Under the pieces are notes generated by a model. It worked only from the letters and a program-made list of their open reading frames with translations, did no database searches and was not told where the DNA came from. 60,961 bases of DNA from CAYTAP01 sp964435775 (lineage in GTDB: Bacteria; Planctomycetota; Phycisphaerae; Tepidisphaerales; Tepidisphaeraceae). This document shows, piece by piece, positions 1 through 7,789 of this stretch (position 1 is the first letter of the stretch; each line of letters begins with the position of its first letter). A program made the position numbers and the translations under genes. The stretch is from contig CAYTAP010000004.1 in NCBI GenBank assembly GCA_964435775.1, forward strand, positions 1 to 60,961, written 5' to 3'.

Positions 1-125
1 CACATGGAACGAACTAAACCTCGTCAAAAACACTTGACAGGAAACACAGCCGCTTAGTGGTTCAATCGATTTGTATCCTCCGCGTCCCCTGCCGCTCTGC
101 GGTGCGCTTCTTCAGCCGGCGCTCC

Positions 126-500
126 TTATCTCGTCGCCACCGCGGGACCGCGCTGGCCGGTTTCCTGAAGCGGGCGCTGGATCGTCTGGTTGATCTTTCT
201 CAGAAGGTCAATGAAATCAACCTGCGCCATGTTGAGGTTCTTGATCTTGATGTGGGAGATGATCCGGCTTTGCAATGATTCAAGCTGCTGGCGCTGCGCC
301 TCGCTGATCCCCGCGCCGCTCTGCTCCTGACGCGCCAAAGCCTCCAACTGCTTGTCGAAGTCCCCCAGCATCCGCGCCGCCTCCGGATCCTCGGCCACAG
401 CCTTCTGCGCCTGCTTGTATTTCGCCACCGCCGGATGCTCCGCCACCATCTGGCTCAATTTCTCGGCCGCGTTCATGATTGATTGTGTGTCCGACGCCAT
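126..500 (-). CDS. YlbF/YmcA-family (Com_YlbF) helical protein
   Basis: A 124-residue, charged, wholly helical protein with no signal peptide. The heptad-rich arrangement (AVAKYKQAQKAVAEDPEA, then LGDFDKQLEALARQEQ) is typical of the YlbF/YmcA family, small cytoplasmic proteins that in Bacillus form complexes affecting RNase Y-dependent mRNA processing. The role in planctomycetes is not established. The start is supported by AAGGAG five bases upstream of ATG. The last 15 or so residues are basic and disordered. Bases 1-125 hold no gene I can support. Family assignment is fairly sure; function is inference. Confidence 0.72.
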   Translation of the reverse strand: MASDTQSIMNAAEKLSQMVAEHPAVAKYKQAQKAVAEDPEAARMLGDFDKQLEALARQEQSGAGISEAQRQQLESLQSRIISHIKIKNLNMAQVDFIDLLRKINQTIQRPLQETGQRGPAVATR

Positions 501-646
501 AATCGCTCCTTGTTAATCCCCGCCACTATAGTCGCAACCCACAACGCCGCCAACTTGGCAAAAATGCGGTTCTTCGGCGCAAATTGCGATGTCACATCCG
601 AAGGATGTTCCCGGTACAATCTCCACACTGCAAGGACATTGCGATC

Positions 647-1489
647 ATGGAGGAAAAAACACGGAACAGTCTGATGGGTGGTTTGGAATGCGTCACATGG
701 TCGTCGTTGAGTGCGCCGCTGGGTGCGGGTGTGCGCCGCATGGAATACCGCAGTGTGGTCGATGGCAACCGTGATTGGTGCCTGATCGAACGACCCCCGG
801 CCGGCGCACGCCGGTGGGTCATCATGTTGCACGGGCACGGATCACACGCCGATCAGCTTTACACCCGCGCCGACATTCGTGATTCGTGGTTGCCCGTCCT
901 GCGTGGGCTGGGCGTCGGCATTGTTGCTCCCAACCTGCGAGACAATGCGTGGATGGGTCCCGCCGCCACAGCCGATCTGCACGCACTGCTGCAATCGCTG
1001 CGAGAGGAGTTCGACATCGAACAGTTCCTCCTACTCGGCGGATCGATGGGGGGCAGCGGCGCGTTGATCTACGCCGTCCGACACCCGCGGGATATCTCGG
1101 GCGTGGTTGCGATGTGCCCCGCGACGGATGTGGGCAACTATCATCGCTGGTGCCGCGACCAAACCACCGGCCCGGCGGTGCTGCAACAAATCGCCGACGC
1201 CATCGAAGCCTCTTACGGCGGCAATCCTCAGCAAGTTCCGAGTACATATGCCCAGGCATCCGTGCTGCAAAACGCCGCCTCGCTCTCGATGCCTGTGGCG
1301 ATCGCTCATGGGTGCGATGATTCAATCATTCCAATCACGCATAGCCGCGCACTGCTGCGAAATCTCCCTGCCGCGACCTCCCGCCTTTATGAAGAGATCC
1401 CCTGCGGGGATCACGACGCCCCTCTGCCATGGGCGCCGGAGATGCTGCGCTGGGTGATGGCGCGGCTTGACCACCGTCAAGTCGTTTAG
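647..1489 (+). CDS. Alpha/beta hydrolase (esterase/phospholipase-like)
   Basis: A 280-residue cytoplasmic serine hydrolase. The oxyanion-hole segment is LHGHGSH (about residues 61-67), the nucleophile elbow GGSMGGS puts Ser at about 133, the acid is Asp 224/225 in HGCDDS, and the His is about 256 in CGDHDAPL, so the triad is complete. It resembles the carboxylesterase/phospholipase or dienelactone-hydrolase type; the substrate cannot be told. I chose ATG 647 rather than the longer frame from 584 because AAGGAC lies about 10 bases upstream and the extra residues look noncoding. A second hydrolase follows within 80 bp on the same strand, so the two may be cotranscribed. Confidence 0.78.
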   Translation: MEEKTRNSLMGGLECVTWSSLSAPLGAGVRRMEYRSVVDGNRDWCLIERPPAGARRWVIMLHGHGSHADQLYTRADIRDSWLPVLRGLGVGIVAPNLRDNAWMGPAATADLHALLQSLREEFDIEQFLLLGGSMGGSGALIYAVRHPRDISGVVAMCPATDVGNYHRWCRDQTTGPAVLQQIADAIEASYGGNPQQVPSTYAQASVLQNAASLSMPVAIAHGCDDSIIPITHSRALLRNLPAATSRLYEEIPCGDHDAPLPWAPEMLRWVMARLDHRQVV

Positions 1490-1567
1490 GCCGCCGCGAT
1501 TCCCGCATTGCACAACAGTCACGCGGCCAGCATTGCATCGCACGACGCGGCGGGTAGGCTTTCACCT

Positions 1568-2512
1568 GTGAACAGCGAACTCCCATTTGATGCAACGTAT
1601 GGCTACACGCTCGACTCGCTCCTCAAGGTGAAGCCGCCGCCGGAGCCGCCCGATTTTGAGGCGTTTTGGCGAAATACGTATGAGCAAGCACGGGCGCTGC
1701 CCCTCAACATCGCGATCCGGCGGATCGCGTCTCCCGACACCCGCTCGGATCTGTTCGAGATCGAATTTGATTCGTGGGACGGCGTGCGAATCGGAGGATG
1801 GATCACCACGCCCGCCGGGACGAATGCACAAAGCCTGACGCGCGGGATGGTGGTCGGGCATGGATATGGCGGGCGGGATCAGCCGGCCTTCGGCCTCCCC
1901 GGCCCGGCGTGCGCCGCGATCATGCCCTGCGTACGGGGCTTTCATCGCTCGGCGCACCCGTTAATTCGCGGCAGTTCCGAATTCCATGTCGTCTACGGGA
2001 TCGAATCGAAGGAAACGTACTCCCACCGCGGATCATGCGTCGATTACTGGGCGGCGGCCAGCGCGCTGCTGGAGCTCTATCCGAACATCGCGAGGACTCT
2101 CGACTATCTGGGCGGAAGCTTCGGAGGCGGAATCGGCGCGCTGATGCTGCCGTGGGATGATCGATTCCGCCGGGCGGCGCTCGACGTGCCCAGTCACGGG
2201 GATTACCCCCTGCGGCTCCAACTGGCATGCGTGGGATCGGGCGACGCGGTGCAGCGCCGATTCTGGAAAGATCCGGCGATTGTTGATGTGCTCGCGTATC
2301 ACGACGCGGCCATCGCGGCAAGGCACATTCGCATTCCAACGCTCGTGTCACCGGCGCTGATCGATCCAGCGGTGCCGCCACCTGGGCAGTTTTGTGTTTA
2401 CAACGCAATCCCCGGTGACAAGGAGCTGTTCGTCCGGCGAACCGGGCACCTGGACTGGGTGAGCGACGACGACCAGCGCCTCTGGGCGGCGCAGGATGCG
2501 TTCTTCACTTGA
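1568..2512 (+). CDS. Acetyl xylan esterase (AXE1)-family hydrolase
   Basis: A 314-residue alpha/beta hydrolase of the AXE1/cephalosporin-C deacetylase family (deacetylation of xylo-oligosaccharides and related acetyl esters). Seen: the family N-terminus (PPEPPDFEAFWRNTYEQA), the oxyanion region GHGYGGRD, nucleophile Ser about 184 in LGGSFGGG, the following LDVPSH segment, acid Asp about 266 (ALIDPAVPPP) and His about 294 (RTGHLDW). It has no signal peptide, so it should act in the cytoplasm on imported acetylated sugars. The GTG at 1568 sits just before the conserved N-terminus; an in-frame TTG at 1508 would add 20 unconvincing residues. Confidence 0.82.
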   Translation: MNSELPFDATYGYTLDSLLKVKPPPEPPDFEAFWRNTYEQARALPLNIAIRRIASPDTRSDLFEIEFDSWDGVRIGGWITTPAGTNAQSLTRGMVVGHGYGGRDQPAFGLPGPACAAIMPCVRGFHRSAHPLIRGSSEFHVVYGIESKETYSHRGSCVDYWAAASALLELYPNIARTLDYLGGSFGGGIGALMLPWDDRFRRAALDVPSHGDYPLRLQLACVGSGDAVQRRFWKDPAIVDVLAYHDAAIAARHIRIPTLVSPALIDPAVPPPGQFCVYNAIPGDKELFVRRTGHLDWVSDDDQRLWAAQDAFFT

Positions 2513-2530
2513 GCTCATCGCGTCGGCTCA

Positions 2531-3460
2531 TCACACCGCCTCCACTTGAACGTGCGGCAAAAGCTCGGCGATGACATCCGGGTGAACAAAGCCGGCGATG
2601 TCGGTCAGCGCGTTGGCAGCGGCGCACGCGGTGGCCAGGCGCGCGGCGTCCGGAGGCGATTGCCCCTGGCCAACCGCGACCGCCAGGCCGGCCGCGAAGG
2701 CATCGCCGCTGCCGATCGGGTTGATGGCGGAGATGGCCGGAGGAGTGATGCGCCAGAAGCGATGCCCGTCGGTCAGACGCGCCCCGCTCGCCCCGAGGGT
2801 GACGATGACCCATACCGCGCCGGCGGCGATGGTTTGACGCATCGCATCGTGCAGGTCGGCATCGGCATCGACGGCGCGGTTGAATGTGCGGGCAAGCTCA
2901 GCGCGATTCGGTTTGACGATGAATGGCCGTGCGGACAGTGCTTGCACCATATGCGGCCCGGAGGCATCGAGGATCACCTTCACGCCTTGGCGGGCGGCGC
3001 GCTTGGTGCAGGAGTGATAAAAATCTTCCGGCCCGCCCGGAGGAAGGGAGCCGGAGAGGACGAGCACATCGGACGGAGGTAGATGATGCGAAAGCCGGTC
3101 GAGCAGCGCATCATAGTCACCGGCCACGACGGCCTGGGATTCCTCGACCAGCTCCGTCGCCACGCCCGCCGCGCGATCAAGAAGCGTGATGCAAGAGCGA
3201 GTGGGCGGATCAACCTCAACGAAATCATGGGCAATCCCGATGCCGTCGAGATCGCGACGGATGAAACGCCCCGGCGCCCCACCGAGAAATCCGGTCGCCA
3301 AAACGGGGTGTTGAAGCATATGAACCACGCGGGTGACGTTGAGCGACTTGCCCGAGGCGGTGAGGTGAACCTCGCGGGCGCGGTTGACATCGCCCAACGC
3401 CAGATGGTCGAAGGACATCGTTCGCTGTAAGGATGGAGTTGTGCCGAGGCAGAGGATCAT
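2531..3460 (-). CDS. PfkB-family sugar-phosphate kinase (1-phosphofructokinase/LacC-like)
   Basis: 309 residues, full length for the PfkB subgroup containing 1-phosphofructokinase and tagatose-6-phosphate kinase. Seen: the N-terminal MILCLGTTPSLQRT typical of that subgroup (rather than ribokinase), the substrate-binding GKSLNVTRV near residue 40, and the C-terminal ATP/anion-hole motif PIGSGDAFAAGLA near residue 250 with the catalytic Asp. It would phosphorylate a fructose- or tagatose-type sugar phosphate with ATP in the cytoplasm. No PTS or aldolase gene is adjacent, so the exact substrate is open. It is divergent from the phosphodiesterase gene at 3624. Confidence 0.83.
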   Translation of the reverse strand: MILCLGTTPSLQRTMSFDHLALGDVNRAREVHLTASGKSLNVTRVVHMLQHPVLATGFLGGAPGRFIRRDLDGIGIAHDFVEVDPPTRSCITLLDRAAGVATELVEESQAVVAGDYDALLDRLSHHLPPSDVLVLSGSLPPGGPEDFYHSCTKRAARQGVKVILDASGPHMVQALSARPFIVKPNRAELARTFNRAVDADADLHDAMRQTIAAGAVWVIVTLGASGARLTDGHRFWRITPPAISAINPIGSGDAFAAGLAVAVGQGQSPPDAARLATACAAANALTDIAGFVHPDVIAELLPHVQVEAV

Positions 3461-3623
3461 GATGCAGTTGTAATGCCGGGGAGACGGAAGGAACAGACGG
3501 CAATTGTGGGAAAAGCGACTGGCGAGTGGGCAGGGGTTGCACGAACCTCATTTGAAACGAAGATGGTCGCGGCGAACTCCATATGGAGCGAGGTTTTGGA
3601 TTTTCTTTACACAGAGGTGAAGG

Positions 3624-4637
3624 ATGACATGGCGATGGGTGATGGCGGTGGTCCTGGGAGTGGTTTCGCAGGCTTGGGGACAGGGTGCGACGGCAACCGA
3701 TGGGGCCAAGGAACTGGGACGCGGATCACGGGTCCTCGTGGTGAGCATTGACGGCTTGCGGCCAGACTTGGCGCTGCGGGCTTCAATGCCGCATATGCGG
3801 GAACTGTTGGAGAAGGGATCGTTCACCTTCTGGGCGCGGACGACGGATGTGGCGATCACCCTGCCCTCGCACATGAGCATGATGACCGGCGTCGTCCCCA
3901 AGCGCCACACGATCACCTGGAACGGGGATGTGCCGGCCGACGTGTTCCATTATTCGGCCGTGCCGACGCTCTTTGATCTGGCGAAAGAACATGGATACAC
4001 AACGGCGCTGGTGTCGGGCAAGAGCAAGTTTATCGCGTTTGATCGGCCGGGAAGCATCGACTGGTGCGAGGTTCCCCCGGCCAAGTCATCGCGCCGGGAC
4101 GACGATGTGGCCAATCGCGCCGCGAAGCTGATCGATGAGCACAAGCCACAAGTGATGATGGTGCATTTCGGGGATGTGGATGGCGCCGGACATCGAATCG
4201 GATGGGGCACGCCCGAGCAGATTGATGCGATCGGAAAGGCGGATGCGGCGCTGGGCGTGGTGCTTGATGCGTTGCAACACGCGGGCGTCAAGGACCAGAC
4301 GCTCATCATCCTGTCGGCGGATCACGGCGGATTCGGCCGCTCGCACGGCGCCGGCGATCAACGGGCGCTGAACATTCCCTGGATCGCAGTCGGACCGGGC
4401 GTGCGGGCGGGATATGACCTGAACCGGCTCGCCAAGGAAAATGTTCGGACCGAGGACACGTTTGCCACCGCATGCTGGTTTTTGTCGATCACCCCGCCGG
4501 AGGAGATCGAAGGCCGCCCTCAGACGGTGATCTTTGACAATGGAAAACCGCCGGTGGACGCCGCGCCCGTGAAGTTCACACCTAAGCAAGAGAACGCGGA
4601 ACCCACGACCAAACCGACAAAGAAAAAGGCGGCGTGA
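3624..4637 (+). CDS. Secreted alkaline-phosphatase-superfamily phosphodiesterase
   Basis: 337 residues with a signal peptide ending near VVSQAWGQ. It belongs to the type I phosphodiesterase/nucleotide pyrophosphatase family. Metal ligands and nucleophile are visible: VVSIDGLRPD (first metal Asp), AITLPSHMSMMTG (Thr nucleophile, as in NPP enzymes), HFGDVDGAGHRIGW (Asp and His ligands) and LSADHGGFGRSHG (Asp-His, and the second His). It should hydrolyse phosphodiester or phosphomonoester bonds in the periplasm or at the surface. The C-terminus ends in a Lys-rich tail (TKPTKKKAA). The substrate is unknown. Confidence 0.82.
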   Translation: MTWRWVMAVVLGVVSQAWGQGATATDGAKELGRGSRVLVVSIDGLRPDLALRASMPHMRELLEKGSFTFWARTTDVAITLPSHMSMMTGVVPKRHTITWNGDVPADVFHYSAVPTLFDLAKEHGYTTALVSGKSKFIAFDRPGSIDWCEVPPAKSSRRDDDVANRAAKLIDEHKPQVMMVHFGDVDGAGHRIGWGTPEQIDAIGKADAALGVVLDALQHAGVKDQTLIILSADHGGFGRSHGAGDQRALNIPWIAVGPGVRAGYDLNRLAKENVRTEDTFATACWFLSITPPEEIEGRPQTVIFDNGKPPVDAAPVKFTPKQENAEPTTKPTKKKAA

Positions 4638-4700
4638 GCGCTAAAAAGAAGACCACTGTCCGATTTCGTGTCGTAACAACCAGCCGCAAGATGGATGGAG

Positions 4701-4746
4701 CATGCAAAAAGCCATCGCCCTATCTGAAGGGCGATGGCTTTGCATG
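4701..4746. terminator. Bidirectional intrinsic terminator
   Basis: A near-perfect hairpin lies between two convergent genes: arms from CATGCAAA through GCCATCGCCCT, a six-base loop (ATCTGA), then the complement. On the minus strand the GC stem is followed by five T, so it best serves the minus-strand gene ending at 4767. On the plus strand the stem is followed by TTT. Confidence 0.82.
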
Positions 4747-4766
4747 ACTGGGCGAGGGCGGAAAAA

Positions 4767-5543
4767 TCAGCTCGCCTTCGCCAGGACCGTGCCCCGGGCG
4801 GCTTCGAGTTTTCGATTCGACTCGGCGAGCTGACGGACGCGCCGGGATCGGCCGACGGTTTGTTGTTCGGCGGTGGCGCGACGCGTGGGATTTTCCTCCG
4901 CGATCTGCACGGCACATGCCGCATCGGGCGCAAAGAGGTCAGCGCCGATTTCTTCCGCCAGACCCTCAGCGCGCTTGTAGATTCCGCCGCAGCACATCAC
5001 CTGCATCTCCGGGCAACTGTTCACTTCGCGCAGGTAATCGATGAGCTGTCGGACGGCCGGCACGCCGCTGGGGAGCGTGCCGAACATGACCAGGAGATTC
5101 GGCCGCTCCTGTCCGATCATTTTAAGCACTTCATCATCCGGCACCCCCCCACCGGCAAAGCGGACTTCATAACCGGCGGATTCGAAAAGATCGGCGCAAA
5201 TCTGCCCGCCGAGTTCCTCGGGTTCGGCGTTGCCGCAGAAAATGAGCACCTTGCGATTGTTGGCCGGCTGACGGGTCAGCTTGGTGGCGAGCTGGTCGGT
5301 GATGGCGCGGTTCAGGCGGGTGGCGAGGTTGAGCGATGCGGTCGAGATGCGATCTTCACGATAGAGCGTCTGGAGAAGCTCCATGGTCGGCCAAATGAGT
5401 TCATTCATGAGGGCCGTCGGAGTCAGGCCGTGATCGAGGGCCTGGTCAATCAGACTTCGGCAGTTGTTGCGATCGCCGGCGATGAGGGTTTCGAGGTAGT
5501 TCTTCGACAGCTTGGTGTGGCTAAGGTTCGGAATGAGGCTCAT
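4767..5543 (-). CDS. B12-binding-fold protein without the cobalamin ligand His
   Basis: 258 residues. Residues 10-90 form the four-helix cap of B12-binding proteins (LYREDRISTASLNLAT). Residues 97-215 form the Rossmann-like B12 domain (VLIFCGNAEPEELGG, then FAGGGVPDDEV, VMFGTLPSG and CCGGIYKR). The canonical D-x-H-x-x-G ligand motif is replaced by E107-P-E109-E-L-G112, so the axial His is a Glu. There is no DNA-binding domain, unlike CarH/LitR. It is probably a sensor or partner protein using the fold without canonical base-off B12. AGGAG lies six bases before ATG. A 9-bp inverted repeat sits directly upstream of that ribosome site. Confidence 0.75.
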   Translation of the reverse strand: MSLIPNLSHTKLSKNYLETLIAGDRNNCRSLIDQALDHGLTPTALMNELIWPTMELLQTLYREDRISTASLNLATRLNRAITDQLATKLTRQPANNRKVLIFCGNAEPEELGGQICADLFESAGYEVRFAGGGVPDDEVLKMIGQERPNLLVMFGTLPSGVPAVRQLIDYLREVNSCPEMQVMCCGGIYKRAEGLAEEIGADLFAPDAACAVQIAEENPTRRATAEQQTVGRSRRVRQLAESNRKLEAARGTVLAKAS

Positions 5544-5867
5544 GGGATACTCCTGGGGAGAATGTCACAATCCAGAGGGACATTCTCGCCATGTTAACTT
5601 TTGAGCCCGCTTCCGTGCCGGCTGATCACTGTCGAATGTTAAACTGGATAACACCCAACCCCAATAGGATCGGTATCACGGTTCGAATTCCTTTACCTAT
5701 TTTAACACATCGAAAAGTTTTTATTGTGCAACTGCATGCATGACAATAGTTTACCGTTTGTTAAAATAGGGTATTTCACATTGGTCGAGCGATAATTGCG
5801 CGGCATGCCTGATGGCGCGCGACACAATTTTTCATTTTGGAACACGGTGATAAACTGGTTGAAAATC
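5544..5867. promoter_or_regulatory. Divergent AT-rich control region with inverted repeats
   Basis: 324 bp between the B12-fold gene (minus) and proB (plus), clearly more AT-rich than its surroundings, with no credible ORF. It holds a perfect 9-bp inverted repeat (GAGAATGTC, arms 5558-5566 and 5579-5587) and a perfect 12-bp inverted repeat (CCTATTTTAACA at 5696-5707 against 5759-5770). Further TGTTAA motifs lie at 5592 and 5637. The spacing suggests operator sites for a dimeric regulator; the regulator is not identified. Confidence 0.5.
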
Positions 5868-6983
5868 ATGAGCGATCAGCGGAAACAGCATTTGTCAGGA
5901 GTATCAAGCGTCGTCGTCAAGCTGGGGTCGCAGTTGCTCTCCAATGGAGATGGACGCCTCGATGGGGCATATCTCGGACGAATCGCCACACAGGTGGCAG
6001 CGCTTCGGGAAAAAAAGATCGCGGTGACGCTGGTCAGCTCGGGGGCTCTGGCGGCCGGGTGCGCGATCCTGAAGCTCAGTCGCCGCCCCACCGATCTTCC
6101 AACCCTTCAGGCCGCCGCAGCCGTCGGACAACGCAAGCTGATGGACGCATGGGCGGATGCCTTTGAGCCCCACGGCCTTCCCGTGGCGCAGTTGCTCCTC
6201 ACGCGCGAGGACATCAACCATCGCACGCGCTACCTGCACCTCCGCAACACCATTCATGCCGTGCATGGGCTTGGGGCGATCCCGATCATCAACGAGAACG
6301 ACACGATCAGCACCGATGAGCTCATCAAGATCACGTTCGGCGACAACGACATCCTGGCGGCCACGGTGGCGCATGCGCTGCGCGCCAAGCTGCTGGTGCT
6401 CATGAGCGTGGTGGATGGACTCTTGGACAAGCAGGGCGCGCCGGTGCGGCTCGTGGAGAATGTGGAGCAGGCGCGGCAACTCGTCCGCGCTGAAAAGTCG
6501 GCCTTGGGCAAAGGGGGGATGAACTCGAAACTGGAGGCGGCCCGGACGGTGACGGTCGCGGGGGAACCGATGGCAGTCGTGGATGGACGGATGGAAAACG
6601 TCCTGCTAAGGCTGCTCGATGGAGACGAAGTGGGGACATTGTTTGCGCCAAAGCCCAAGAAGCGCACCAGCCGCAGCCGGTGGATCGGGAGCGTGCAACC
6701 GGCCGGGGGCGTTGTGATCGACGCCGGGGCGGTCGCCGCGCTGCGGGACAAACACAAGAGCCTGCTTCCGGCCGGTGTTGTGAAGGTGGATGGACACTTC
6801 AACCGAGGGGATGTCATCGCCGTCACCGGCCCGGATGGCGCGCTCATCGGGCGCGGGCTGAGCAATTACGATGCGGGGGACATGGCCCGGATTCGCGGGA
6901 AAAAGACGCGCGCCGTGCGGGAACTGCTCGGAGATGCCGCGTACGATGAAGTCATCCACTGCGACAATCTCGTGCTGGGGTAG
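5868..6983 (+). CDS. proB: Glutamate 5-kinase
   Basis: 371 residues. It phosphorylates L-glutamate with ATP, the first step of proline synthesis, in the cytoplasm. Seen: an N-terminal amino-acid-kinase domain (VVVKLGSQLLS, TLVSSGALAAG, PIINENDTIST, FGDNDILAA, GKGGMNSKLEAA) and a C-terminal PUA domain (about 285-355, AGVVKVDGHFNRGDVIAV). This is the long, PUA-containing form found in E. coli. ATG 5868 gives the usual N-terminus; the in-frame ATG 5796 would add 24 unrelated residues. No proA is nearby. The upstream region is shared with the divergent B12-fold gene. Confidence 0.93.
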   Translation: MSDQRKQHLSGVSSVVVKLGSQLLSNGDGRLDGAYLGRIATQVAALREKKIAVTLVSSGALAAGCAILKLSRRPTDLPTLQAAAAVGQRKLMDAWADAFEPHGLPVAQLLLTREDINHRTRYLHLRNTIHAVHGLGAIPIINENDTISTDELIKITFGDNDILAATVAHALRAKLLVLMSVVDGLLDKQGAPVRLVENVEQARQLVRAEKSALGKGGMNSKLEAARTVTVAGEPMAVVDGRMENVLLRLLDGDEVGTLFAPKPKKRTSRSRWIGSVQPAGGVVIDAGAVAALRDKHKSLLPAGVVKVDGHFNRGDVIAVTGPDGALIGRGLSNYDAGDMARIRGKKTRAVRELLGDAAYDEVIHCDNLVLG

Positions 6984-7025
6984 GGGATTTTCGATTTTTT
7001 GATTTTTGATTTTCGATTTTTTGAG
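6984..7025 (+). repeat. AT-rich ATTTTTGATT-type dispersed repeat
   Basis: A run of GATTTTCGATTTTTTGATT-type units just after the proB stop. The same core recurs near 15029-15052, 47959-48061 and 55135-55257, always at gene junctions. It is a single-sided copy here. Confidence 0.7.
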
Positions 7026-7140
7026 TCTTTTGATTGCTGCCTGCGCGGTACTGGTGTTGAGGCGACATTTTTTTGCTCACGTTCCGGGCGGGTGCGTGTC
7101 TGACGGGGTGGTTGCGTTCCTTTAACGACAGGAGACAGAC

Positions 7141-7590
7141 ATGCGACATACCTGGCTTGGTCTTGTGGCGGCGGCGGTCGGGACGGTTTTGATGGCGGCG
7201 CCGGCGATGGCCGGGGGGCGCGGCGGACACGACGGGCACCATCGCCCGTCACACAGCTCATCAAGTTTTCGGCTGTCCATCGGCGTGGGCAGCGCCGGTT
7301 ACGGATGGTCGGCAAACCGCTTCCGTTTCAGCTATTCGTCGGGCGGGTATTATGGCGGGGGCCATTATTACGGCGCATCCTATTACCACAGCCCGGTGCG
7401 CTATGGGCGTCCAATTTATGTGGCGCCTTATGTAAGCCCCGCGCCGGTGTATGTCAGCCCGGCGCCCGTGTATCAGTATCAATACCGGCCGGTTTATGTG
7501 AGTCCGCAGTATTGCGCGCCTCGCGCGCCGGTTTATCACTACGGGCGAAGCTGGGGGCATGGCGGGTGGGGATATTCGCACCACCGTTGA
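7141..7590 (+). CDS. Small secreted Gly/Tyr/His/Pro-rich protein
   Basis: 149 residues with a clear signal peptide (cleavage after APAMA, about residue 24). The mature part is low-complexity: a His/Gly stretch, a Tyr/Gly block (GGYYGGGHYYGASYYH), then Tyr-Val-Pro repeats (YVSPAPVYVSPAPVY) and a His-rich tail. There are no catalytic motifs. Such proteins are common in planctomycetes and are presumed to be envelope or matrix components; function is unknown. CAGGAG is seven bases upstream of ATG. Confidence 0.72.
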   Translation: MRHTWLGLVAAAVGTVLMAAPAMAGGRGGHDGHHRPSHSSSSFRLSIGVGSAGYGWSANRFRFSYSSGGYYGGGHYYGASYYHSPVRYGRPIYVAPYVSPAPVYVSPAPVYQYQYRPVYVSPQYCAPRAPVYHYGRSWGHGGWGYSHHR

Positions 7591-7623
7591 TCGCCCACCG
7601 GTTCAACCGTTCGTGGCGTCCAA

Positions 7624-7688
7624 GGAGCCGCGTACGAAGTAAGCGGTTGCCCCACGCAGCGCACACCGCTTACTTCGTGCGCGGCTCC
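7624..7688. repeat. Long palindromic element (24-bp arms)
   Basis: Arms 7624-7647 (starting GGAGCCGCGTACGAAG) and 7665-7688 are complementary at 23 of 24 positions, with a 17-base spacer. It lies in the junction after the small secreted protein and before a separate intrinsic terminator. No T tract follows, so it looks like a dispersed REP/MITE-like element rather than a terminator. Confidence 0.75.
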
Positions 7689-7726
7689 CTGAAAGCGGCA
7701 CACAAAAGTCGTCGCCGCTCCAAATA

Positions 7727-7763
7727 AAAACCGCCCCGGAAGTGATTCCCGGGGCGGTTTTGT
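7727..7763. terminator. Bidirectional intrinsic terminator
   Basis: Arms AAAACCGCCCCGG (7727-7739) and CCGGGGCGGTTTT (7749-7761) have a nine-base loop and T/A tracts on both sides. It separates the convergent secreted-protein gene and the giant surface-protein gene. Confidence 0.88.
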
Positions 7764-7789
7764 TTGAGGACCTGGCAACCGAAACGGAA

